This document shows, in pieces, positions 40,952 through 51,676 of a DNA stretch of 64,000 bases. The notes under the pieces were generated by a model. That model was not told where the DNA came from. It saw nothing but the letters and a program-made list of their open reading frames with translations, and made no database searches. Source of the DNA: Rallus limicola (Eukaryota > Chordata > Aves > Gruiformes > Rallidae). Both the position numbers and the translations under genes were made by a program. Position 1 is the stretch's first letter. Each line of letters begins with the position of its first letter. Location: NCBI GenBank assembly GCA_022605955.1, contig JAKCOZ010000084.1, forward strand, positions 172,501 through 236,500. Direction: 5' to 3'.

Positions 40952-41402
40952 ATTTGCTTTAAGGTGGCTTGGTTTAGGCTTTTGTTATCTACAAAAGCTT
41001 GAAGAACATGCATAATATCTGGGGGGAAGGTCTTAAATGCATTGTTTTTAATGGGAGTTTTGCCAATGACGCTCTCGGTCACTATTTCATCCTTGTACAC
41101 AAATTAAGAGTCAATTTACAAATATGTATGTTTGGGTAACTAGGTGAATGATCAGACATTAAATTTAGTTTTGATGCTACTTAAAGAGTTGATAAAATAA
41201 AACATTAGGTATTATAAGACATAAAGATGTAAGTAACTGAAAAAAGTACTTTGAAAATCTAGACATTAAATTAGCCATTGTAAAATCTTATCCATCTACT
41301 TTGGACCTTAAAATATTTTTGAAATTGAGATCTTAATTTATTAAGGCAAATGATCTGTACACTAATCTATTTGGACCGTTTACTATTTTACTAAAGTCCC
41401 AT

Positions 41403-41656
41403 TTTGGTGGTTTAGGCCTGGCAGGAGACCAGATGCCCACCAAAGTCAGCCTATCACTCCCCTTTTCAGTTGGACAGGGAGAAAATATATATTGAGAGGC
41501 CTTGGTGTCTACACAGTTCCTTACATCTTCTCACTCTGCCCTTGAAACAGCCAATGTTTACTCTCCAGGGCCTACAGAGAGCTTCTAGCTGCTTCTTACA
41601 GCAGCCATCTCTGCAGCCCCCTGTTCTCTACCAGTACCCAGCTATGCAAAACTGCA
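41403..41656 (-). mobile_element. internally deleted solo LTR of an endogenous retrovirus
   Basis: Both ends match the LTR at 47131-48320: the left end (GGTGGTTTAGGCCTGGCAGG, then CACCAAAGTCAGCCTATCACTC) and the right end (AGAGAGCTTCTAGCTGCTTC, then GCAAAACTGCA). Most of the middle is missing. One junction near 41496-41506 joins the GAGAGGC region to CTTGGTGTCTACACAG, removing roughly 820 bases relative to the long copy. A second near 41540-41568 removes about another 130. CTTGG is shared at the first junction, so short homology may have guided the deletion. Nothing of gag, pol or env is present. No clean target-site duplication is visible. Confidence 0.85.
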
Positions 41657-42051
41657 ACATCCACCAACACTAGCTTCTCTCTACATGGATTCAATGTTGT
41701 CTGTATGTATCCCCTTGCAGCCTTAGCACCTCTGCAATGTACAGATACCTATGTACCTGTCAATGCTCTAAGTTGTGCACAGGACCACAGGCTGTGCTAT
41801 CTTTTCAGCCTCTCCAAGAGCTTTTTCTGCCTTTTCTCAAGGCATTTCTGATACAAGTCAGTTGTGGGATCTTGGTCAGAGCGGCAGAAGGAGGCTTTCG
41901 TTTCCCACCTCCCTTCACTTGGGAGCTGACTATGTATTCAGGACCTCTCTTTGGGTGTTCACTGCAGCCTATCCTTGTACCTTGCTGATCCTGACCTGCT
42001 GACATGATTTCCTAACTTGACTCTGGATCTGGCTCATCATAAGAGACTTAC

Positions 42052-42103
42052 CCGTGATCCCCGGGCTGAGGTTGGTCCTGGTCCCCATCACCAATCCTGC
42101 CAT
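42052..42103 (-). other. candidate first coding exon, minus strand
   Basis: On the minus strand an ATG at 42101-42103 opens a frame reading MAGLVMGTRTNLSPGIT plus one base, which runs straight into a good donor (CACGG then GTAAGT, donor bases 42046-42051). The segment is GC-rich compared with its surroundings. No upstream acceptor is clear, hence the suggestion of a first exon. The start context is weak (T at -3, G at +4) and no CpG-rich promoter is visible. It could be a chance match within an old repeat. Confidence 0.18.
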
Positions 42104-45100
42104 ACACTTATTTGACATGGCAGGATGGCACCCCATCAAGTGTGAAACTGATTTGCTATCATTGATGGCATCACTGAAACTGTCTCAGGTGCCCTTGCAG
42201 AGCAGCCCTTCTCTGCCTGCTCTTGAGTAGTGCAACTGCCATGGGCCAGCCAGTAGGAGATAGGAAAGCAATACTCCAACAGAAATTGTTCTTTGGTTTA
42301 TTTCATTGTTTCATCATGCCTGTTTTGATAAACATGCATCTGGAAAGATTTTTCCTATCTAGAATGTCAGTTTTTGGTCAAGACATAAAAGACAGTATGT
42401 GTATCCCAGCTTAGCCAATAACACGTTGATTGTCAAGAACATAGAAGAGCTGATTGAAATCCTTTTTTTCGTTGGATACAGGGCAGTGACTTGAACCTGA
42501 GCTGCTTTATGTCATCAGTTCTCATAAACTCCTTTATGAGAAAATGTTCCACTTGGCAAAGCAGGCATTGTGCCAGAAAATGGATGATTAACTCCACAAC
42601 TGAAGGATTAAGGTGTTTGTTTGTGATTTTGATTTAGGAATTCCATCTTTGAATTCTGCTGCAACGAACGTGCAAAATGGGACACTTTCAAAATAAAGAC
42701 TCGGGCAAATGCAGTTAAACTCAAGAACTGAGTCATTGACCTGGGATGCTGGGACCTGGAAAGTGACTGCTTGAACCTCATTTCTCAAACACAGATAAAT
42801 GAAAGAGACATCACACAACTGGCTATCTGAGGAAAGCTGATTTTTTTTTTCTTGATGGTTTGCCCTCAAGCTCTCTTTACAAGGAAGAGATGTGTTGTGA
42901 TGAAGAATGCAAAATGTTATTTTTTTTTATTTGAAATTCCAGCTCTTTCCTGTCTGTCCAAAGGGGTATCTTCTTCATATTCTGATGCGGTAACAGTACC
43001 ACTTCAAACTTAAAATAAAAACAAAAAAACAAACCTGAGTTTCATGTCTGATCTCTCTTCTAGAGCATCAAAAGTAAACTCTGTCATAAGAAGTTGCTTT
43101 TCAACATTTCTAGTGTTCCTCCATTTTCAAACTATTGAAATGGTTGGAAATGATAATTCATGCATAATACATTAAGTGAAAATTCTATAAATGTTTTTTC
43201 CTTTTAATTCTTTAAGGAATCAAATTAATCTCATTTTTCTCATTGAGTGTATTTTTATTCTGCAAAACAATCATTAAAACATTTGAAATAATAGAAGTGG
43301 AATAAGAAAGCATATCAAATATGTATTTTTAATAATAGATTGCAATGTTAAGTCAGAAAGAATTAAGTAATTGTAGACAGTAAATATTTTAATGCATGTT
43401 CTCCTCGTGGCTTGTTAATTCAGTTACTTACATTAGAATAGTTGCATAAGAAAAACAGCATTTTTTTTTTGCTAAATCACTTATTATAGAAAGCAGGTTT
43501 TTTGTTTTTTTGGTTTTTTTTTTAAAGATTAAACATTTAGGATACATATGAAGGAACACTATTGCGTTTATATCTAATTTACAAAAAATACTTCTAAGAA
43601 GTTAAGAATGTGTCCAGGAAAGAAGGGAAAATTAGGTATCTCTCTTTGGATAGTTCCTCTAAGGTCATCTATTGAGGGTATGAGGTTTGAACAGTAGAAC
43701 ATCCCTAAATAAGGAGCTTCACCAGATGAGGCCCATGGAGTTGAGTGAAACTCATAAGTTTGTTCAGTTGTGACCAATGAGGAAGAAGGGAGTGGGAATT
43801 AATAGACAGATCTTTTTAATCAAAAAGTTTTCTGATAGGAAAAAGAAAATTAAAATATTTTCCATTTGAAGGATTAAAGTTAGAAATATCCTTAAAAATA
43901 TAGGGTACCTTTGTAACTCCCTATGAGCCTAAGATTGATCTCTGGAAGTGATTTGGATGCTTTTGAAAACCTGAGTTACATACCTAAGTAACAAATATTT
44001 TTAAAATAGTTACTAATACTCTGTCCTCAATGTCTAAATAACTTTTAATGGGAAAAGTATGGCTAGGCATGAACACTGCCCAGAGCAAAAGGCATCACTT
44101 TTAATTGAAAGTATGAATCAGAAAGAATAGAATTAAGTTATCTTTTAAATATATATATAACACTTCATGCTTTGAATGACAGTTTTCTTCATGGAAGCCC
44201 CTGTAGAGTGATGCCGTTATACCTCTTGAGGCACAATAAGAGACATTTCCCAAAGAAATAAAGGCCACCGTATGTTGCTTGAAGCCACTGACACTTCATC
44301 ATTCAGCTAAAGCTCTCAGTGCTACCTCTCCTGACCTTGGTGAAACACCAGCATTGCACAGACACCACTGTCAGAAAAAAAAACAACCCTCCTATATACT
44401 AGACACTTCATTAATGTAGGAGGAAGTAAATAGAGTTGGGAGAGCATTACTGATGCAGTGTATCTCCAAAGCACCCCTTTCCTTTCCCTTCACTGAAGGC
44501 AATCGCCAGGCCCCAGGGTGGACAGTTATCTCCTCTCCCTAAGAGCTGCAAAGAGCTAGCATTCTTTGCATCGTTGCTGTACCCACTAAATATTATATGT
44601 ATGTGGTAATTTGGCCAGCCTGGAAGGGGATAAATATCAGCTATGAAGAGACCATTTTTTTTCCCTCCTTCCTAGTGAAAGAGTATAGCTCAATGGCAAG
44701 TAAGAGAGACCAGTGAATTTACAGGTTTCAACCTCAGGAACAGTTTTTTGCTCTTTACTGTATTTTGGTTTGGCTGATTTTTATGCATTAGTACAGAAGA
44801 GACTTTTCAATATTCAAAGGGATGCCAAGCACAGTAGTATAGTGCATTAACCTTTCCCTTTGAGATATTTTAGTTCAATTGGTGGCAGAGAAAACCACAA
44901 ACTGTGGCACAACTGTCAGTCTTGTAAATGATTTGTGACTGTGTAAATGCAGACGCCACAGCTGTCATGTAATCTTCACACAGGCTATACTGGGAATGTA
45001 ACTCAGACCTTTTTGCTCCAAGAACATGGGCCTTTTCCATTTCTACCATTCCATTAGCTGTTGAAATGGTTTAAAACTAGAACAATTTATCCTTTCCCTT

Positions 45101-45823
45101 TTGAACTTCAGCAAAATAGGACAGAGCTCTGAACCAGCTTTCATTTACAAACCAAAATTCTCCCAATGTGATTTTCTAAAGCAAACATTTAAATCCAGTG
45201 ATATCTAAATAGCTGTCAACAGTATTATAGAGAGCTGTACAAAACTTTAAAAGTAAAGCTCAGAAACAGATACATTTTCCTGGTTTCAAGTGTCATTGAA
45301 AACCACAGATTCATGAACCTGGATTGAGTATAACATCTAATTTATGGGTTTGGGTGGAAACCGCCTAAAAGCTGCAAATGCCTCAGAGCTTTTACTGTAA
45401 AATACCCAAAATTGCAATTCTGGCTAAGATTTGCTTTTTGAGTGAGTACGTTTGAACCAAAAAAAATCACAAAGCAATACAAGGGAGAAATGAAACCATG
45501 TAAACCAAAGTCAGCAAGGCGTGCACCAACATTTTGGAATCAAAACAAGGCACAGATTCTCTTATGTGCTTCCTTTCCAGACACAAGATAGAGGGTGGTC
45601 ACAAAGCCCTTAGAATATGTACCTCTGCCCAATACAAAACAGGTTGGCTACTTATATCTCCTCTCTAAGTGAGACTGAAGGATCAGAAGGAATTTTACAG
45701 GCCACTGGAGTCAGAAACATAAACAAGTATGAAAGAAATTTGCAAATCCCCTATTATATCCTAATGAAAGGTAGCAATACTGACACCACTTACTTTTGAG
45801 TAACAGATTATTTATTCCTATGT

Positions 45824-45840
45824 AAAAAAAAAAAAAAAAA
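45824..45840. repeat. poly-A run (17 A)
   Basis: Perfect A run in spacer DNA. Confidence 0.9.
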
Positions 45841-47130
45841 GAAATGTTTTTTCTGAAACTGAATATGGAGCTATTCAAAAAGTATTACAGGAAACAATAT
45901 TTTTTCAGCTACTGTATTTAAATGTACCAGCTGTGCTGAATATAATTTTGTACTTTCTGTAGTTGTTTATATTCAGGGACAGTTTGCAATTCTTTCCACC
46001 ACCACAACTCATAGAACCTATAGGTCTTCAGGCAATCGCATAGCAAAGAATAGAACAGAGACATAGTGTTTAGTTTTGCTTCCAAAATCTAGACTGCCAG
46101 TAACTTAATGAACCCTCTGGAGATACGCTCCCATGTGGAGCAGATTGTGTCTGTGCTTGAGAAGGTTTAAATTAGTTATTTCTTAGAATACCCTGTGATG
46201 AAGGCACTGCTACCAACTGCTTTTCTTGTCAGTAGCTCGTCAGGGCAGTAAACCAATTAGTTGTTGCTATAGTTAGGGTCATTTCTTACTATTTTAAATT
46301 ATTGGTAGGGATACACAGCACTTCACATATTTGCGGAGTCAGCATTTTCAGTTCATTAGGATTGCAAATGAACGTGTTTCTTCACAAAAGCAGTTTTGTT
46401 GTCAAAAAGGACTTATTACGTTGCAGTTTTATGAAGTGCTAGCATAGTATGGGGGTGTGAGGTGGAAGGAAGAGAGCAGGTGGTAGTATGCTTCTTAGGA
46501 TATTTCATCCATTCATTTTTTATGAATGCTTTTGAAAAATATTTGGTCCTCAGTTAAAAGTAGCCACATGCTGCCCCAAAAATAACTGCTGGCAAGAAAT
46601 TCCAGTATATGCTAGAACTACAGCTCGCATCCTTCAGGAGGTTTAAGACTTCTTCTTTGAAACTTCTATCTATAGAGAAACCACTTTACCCCTGAAAATT
46701 ACATACACTTGAGAACTTAAACTGTGACTTTTGGTCTGTATGCATGTCCATGTTCTTACAGCTTTGGGAGGAGGCGTTAGAACCTGGGTTTGCCAAATCT
46801 AATCTTACAGTGTGCCACATCCCTTGGGAAAAGCTGAACACCCTTACCTTCTAATACATTCTCAACAGAACTTTTGGATGGCTTGGCTCCAGGAATGACA
46901 TAATACAGAGTAAGCAAATAACTCCCATGTTAATTGCCATGAAACTGTGCCACAGTACCTACCATGGTGGTAATGAGTCTGACAGATACAGATGCCAAAG
47001 TAAAGCATGTAACTGGTAGTGTATTTTGAGCTCAGTCCCATGCAGTTGCTTTCTCACTCCCCTCCAGTGGAAAGTGGAAGAGAATCAGAAAGGTAAAAGA
47101 GAAAAATTGTGAGCTGAGATGAAAACAGTT

Positions 47131-48320
47131 TGTGGTGGTTTGACCGTGGCTGGAGGTCAGACGTCCACCAAAGTCGGTCTATCACTCCCCTTTCCAGCTG
47201 GACAAGGGAAGAAGATATTTATTGAGAGGCTTAGTAGTGGAAACAAGGACAGGGAGAGATCATTCCACAATTAGTGTCACAGGCGAAACAGACTCAACAC
47301 AGAGTAAAGGAAAGAAAACTCTCTAATTATACTACACTACACAACACACACAGAGTCGGATAATGAGGAGTGTGACCAGATCTTAAAACACCTGCCTCCA
47401 CCCCTCCCTTCTTAGCAGACTTCACTTTAGTCATGATTTTGCCCCTTTCTTCCACCCCTATTGTGGCAAAGGGAGGGGCAGGAAATGGGGGAATGGGATT
47501 TCAGTCAGTTCCTCACAAGTTTTTTTCCTTCTTAGCTGGCGCAGGGAAGGGGGGGCATACCTCACACCCTTCCTCTGCTGCACCGTAGGGTCCCACTCAC
47601 AGGAGACAGTCCTCCACGAATCCTCCAACATGACTCCTTTCCCCTAGCATGGGTCAGCTCCAGCATGGGTCACTTCTATGGGGTGCAGTCATAAAATCAT
47701 GGAATGTCTCTCAAGCCCAGATTGCCCCAACCTAGTCCTCCATGGAGTCACAGGCCTCCACCCCCCCCAGCAAATCTCGTCCAGTGTGGATATCTCTCTC
47801 CCTCTCATCTCTGTGTGTCTAACTATATCCATGGGCTGCAAGTGCTGGCAGAGGCTTGCTCTAAAGTGTGTCACAGTGTCTTCAATATGTCTCCACCTGC
47901 TTCAGTGTGGGGCCTCCCCACAGGCTACAGGTCTTGGCCTTTTCCATGGGCTGTGCGGCAACACCTGCTCCACCATGGGTTTCTCCATGGGCTGCAGGGA
48001 CATCTTTCTCTCCAGCATCTAGGGCCCCACCTCCCACCCCTTCCCTGGCCTTGGTTTCTGCACAGCTTGTTACATCTCACTCCCTTCTCTGGTGGCAAAA
48101 AGCAACTGCTTGCATTTTATTCCTCCTCCTGTGAATGTGATTTCCAGAGGCGCTATGACTACCGCTGACGGGCTTGATCTTGGTCAGCAACAACTCAGGC
48201 CTTGAGCCTGCTGGTGGTTACTCTGTGGGGCCTGCAGAGAGCTTCTAGCTGCTTCTTACAGAAGCCACACCTGAAACCCCAATCCCCTTCTCCAACACAA
48301 CCCAGTCACACAAAACTACA
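47131..48320 (-). mobile_element. solo LTR of an avian-type endogenous retrovirus, about 1.19 kb
   Basis: The element starts TGTGGTGG and ends AAAACTACA on the plus strand, so it has the TG...CA ends of a retroviral LTR. It is flanked by a direct repeat, AGTT at 47127-47130 and again at 48321-48324, the expected target-site duplication. The plus-strand copy at 59908-61069 aligns with its reverse complement along its whole length; that copy carries AATAAA before the U5-like end, which sets the sense strand as minus here. In this copy the hexamer has decayed. No primer-binding site or gag/pol/env lies outside, so it is a solo LTR left by recombination. GC-rich internal subrepeats of the form CCAGCATGGGT are visible. 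Long frames at 47678-48168 run antisense to the LTR. Confidence 0.88.
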
Positions 48321-51300
48321 AGTTTAATAGCAAAAACTGCATGTGCAAGCAAAGCAAAAGAAATTAATTCACTACTTCCCAGAGTTTTAACCATTTCCAG
48401 GAACACAGGGCTCCATCATGTGCAGTGGTTACTTAGAAAGACAGAAATAATCAGTCCAGATGTCCTTCTCTTCCTCCTTCTTCCTTGTAGCTTTTATTGC
48501 TGATCATGATGTCATATAATAATGAGATATCATCCCAAGTTCTTGTACACCCCCAGCCAACTTGCTGAGAAGCAAAAAAGGCCTTAACACTGTATAAACA
48601 CTGTTCAACAATATCTAACACATTCTTATGCTATCTGTACCGTTTTGGTCGCAAATCCAAAATGCAGCACCATACAAGATACTATGAAGAAAATTAACCC
48701 TATTGCAGCCAAAACAAATAGATTCAGGCTCACAGAAGTGCCATCACAAGCAAAATAATTTGACATTGCATGTATCTGTTGGGCATTGGGCATTTTTCAT
48801 GTGATCCAAATAAGACATAATAATTAGAATTAGCATTCAGACCTCAGACTAAAATTAAGCCCAGGTCACTTCTTTGATGATTTGAGTAGCTGACAAGTAT
48901 GGCAGTTATGAAGAGGTTTCTTTATTATAGAGAACTAATCCTGAGTGATCTTTGTGGCCTAGAGAAAGCATTTTCATGAGGACAGGCATAAAAGTTCCTG
49001 CTCTGGTGAGGGTTGCCCTTCACAACCGTACTTTCCTTAGGCATCCTCTGGAGCTCTGAAGAGATAATAAACACAGTCAATGAGATGGGCATGAATATTA
49101 ATCCTTTTCTTCTTTTTCGTACCTCTCACACAAAGTAATTCACAAACAATGTCAACACTAAAAGCATACTTCAGTTCCACTTCCTAGGGAGAATAGTCTG
49201 GATATTGGATCCTAAAAAGTTTTCATGCAATCCTTTTTCTTGATACACAGCCTCTTAAAGTGCTGCAGTGGGATCCAGATGGAAGAGTACCTTGCCTCTT
49301 CCTTGTAAATGAGTTGAACAGACATGGGAAAATCCTGATTTTTCCCTATCCCTCTGTTGCAGTTTGTCTTTCTTTCATTTTATGTTTGAGTGTTTAGTTC
49401 CACTGAAGGTCCCAGTTCTTCAGTTCTGTAAGAAATTTGATGTTATGTCCTGTTGGAACTCCTGATTTACAAAAATTTTGGAGCCTAGTATTTCTGATTT
49501 TAAAGGCATGACAAATATACCATTACTGAAAGAACAAGAAAAGCCACCAAATTAAAGGTAAGCTTCCAGCCACAAAATGATAAAAGGGAATATAGGGAAG
49601 AAAACTACAGGGGTTTTGTAAGATTTCTAATCACCTTACTCAGAAAAGATCCTTAATAGGGAATTCCTCTGCAGGAGGCATAGAAGACAAGCTAGGAAGA
49701 GCCTGGTGTAGTTAGTGTTTCTTCCACCATTGCCAGAATTGAAGGCTTTAACTACTGCTTTCTCTCTGTATCAAAACCATTTTGGTGCATTACTGGACTC
49801 TCCTTCCTAGAGCAGATTCCTATGGCTCTAAAGAGTTGATTTTGAGGACAGTTCCATTTCCCTCATGATGTTAAAAAAGCCTGAGAGATGAGGCTGATAG
49901 TGTATAAAGTACTCTCTCCTGCTAAGATCAGAGGTGGACACTGAAGTCTTTGGACTGGGAAAGTGTCATGGTGCAGAAGTAAAGGATGTAGGAAACTGGG
50001 AAGTTTGAACAACATAATATCCAGTTCAAGGATAGCCAGTCTTAGCCTCTTTTATCTCTGGTCCAATGGGGTTAAGATCACCCCAAACTTCTGTAATATT
50101 GTTCAATTTATTTCCAAGAGTAGGAAACACCATTTGCTTCTGCATGTGCAATTTAAACAAAAACTGTGAATTTCAGGTAAATGCCATGTGAGAAACATGC
50201 CTTCACATGTAATTAAAGAAAAGGGCTAGGGAATTGTCAGCTGCTGCTGAGAAGTGTTTTGGCTTTCCAGAAGTATATATGCTGATAATCTCAGGCCTAA
50301 TCTTGGCCAAATTAAAATTTACAGAGCTTTCATGGAATTCTCATGGAAAAATCAATATTTCATTGAATGAGTGACTTCATTCTACTTTTTTTGTGGTGTT
50401 GCAGATGATAGGAGTATCTCCTACCAGTCCTCTCAAGAAGCAGGCTCATAAATACTGAGGAAACTGAATGGATTGCCTGCACGTTGAATGGAAATATATA
50501 GACATATCGGCCACAGAAATCAAATGATAGTTGGGGGATAAAGATGAAAAAAAACCAAAAACGACCATCTTCTGTGGACAACTAGGAGTGGGGAAGCACA
50601 TTAAAAAGCACCTTCGCATTCTCTCTATATTTCTGTGAAGCTCTAAGAGTCTGCAACCCTGCTCTCAATGTTTCTTTTTAAGGTCACTTCATGGGTGTTT
50701 TTGTACAGCAAGGTACAAAAATCCCTCTGATCTCTGCATGAAGGAGGGGAGGCTTCAGAAGTGACAGAGGGCAAGAAGCTCAGTACATGAACCTTCTATG
50801 TTCCTTTGAACGGACAATGCTGAAGCTGGAAAAGATCTACCCTATCTCAGGATCACAGGGTCAGCATAATTTTCCTGCTGCAACTTAACATGCCTGTTTT
50901 TGAAAATTTTGGCCCACAGAAGGCCTTTAGCTGAATTAATCTATCTTTGGTCACATCATCTCCTATTTGGGTAACCGATTACAAATGTGGAAGACATGTG
51001 GAAGTGGTAACACCATTTGGAGGGTGAAAGAATCTTGGCAGATCAGCAGCCTATCATTGAGGCTGCTGGCAGACTGTCTAAAATATCTATAATTCAAAAT
51101 TTCGAAGCTCCTATGGTATGGATATGAAAGGAGATTGCAGCCCTATGAATTTTATGCTTTGCTGTTGTCATATGGGTGGATGATGACACCAAATATTTGG
51201 TCTGGAACAGAACAGGCTGCATATTTATTCATTCAGAAACCTAAGCCAGACTAGAATGCTCAAATCATTTATGAATTTTTAGTAGTCTTCCTACTGTAAA

Positions 51301-51581
51301 TGTTTAAAGCTGTAGCTTAGTAATAAGATATTTGATAGTAGTGCTCAAAAGACACCACTTGAGAGTTGTTAAAAAACATCTACAGAGCTTAAATGTTTTT
51401 AAGGAAAATAAAGTGATGTGGCCATCTTTCTTCCCTCTCTAAATAAACACCACAGAAGCAGTTAAATAGAGATGTAAAGCAAATAGTTGAAAAGTCAGAT
51501 TGCAACTTGCATAAAATCAAATGAGATAAAAGTTTCCATACTGTTTCAGTAAATAATAAATCATATGTTGCATTAGGAGAT

Positions 51582-51676
51582 TTTATATGTGTGCATGCAT
51601 ATTTATATATTTATATATGTGTGTGTTTCCGTATGCATGCATGTATATACAAATATATATATATATTAGCACGCAA
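51582..51676. repeat. alternating AT/GT/GCATGC low-complexity tract
   Basis: About 95 bases of mainly alternating purine-pyrimidine sequence: TATATGTGTG, two GCATGCAT blocks, GTGTGTGT and a final run of AT units. The blocks can pair with themselves. This kind of tract can adopt cruciform or Z-DNA shapes. Confidence 0.75.

Larger units (their letters stand above)
10808..41402. other. long AT-rich spacer with simple repeats and a few exon-like islands
   Basis: About 30 kb with no confirmed gene. The exon-like islands, homopolymers, microsatellites, polypyrimidine and G/T tracts found within it are listed separately. The remainder is AT-rich with frequent stops in every frame and no recognisable transposon. 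The stretch 20140-20760 is somewhat richer in G and C and carries overlapping open frames on both strands, but no family can be named. The stretches around 22000-23500 and 33900-35100 are particularly AT-rich, with many ATTA and TAAT motifs. Large introns or a gene desert would both look like this. Confidence 0.65.
41657..47130. other. spacer between two LTR copies
   Basis: No confirmed gene. The first part (41700-42240) is richer in G and C than usual and includes CCCGGG and a strong minus-strand donor (candidate exon listed separately). It could be an unclassified old repeat next to the LTR relic. From 42400 to 47130 the DNA is AT-rich with stops in all frames, containing a poly-A run (45824-45840) and T-rich patches near 43460-43525. 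A minus-strand frame at 43574-43777 looks protein-like but lacks splice signals or family resemblance. Confidence 0.6.

Noticed and set aside
43574..43777. Minus-strand frame of 67 codons (TPWASSGEAPYLGMFYCSN)
   Set aside because: Protein-like but with no splice signals, neighbours or recognised domain.
47704..48168. Plus-strand frame of 154 codons, proline-rich
   Set aside because: Lies antisense inside the LTR and is not a host gene; treated only as a finding about the LTR family.
49512..49561. Plus-strand segment before AAAG|GTAAGC with a TTTTAAAG acceptor
   Set aside because: The acceptor is weak and the open frame is low in information; expected by chance.
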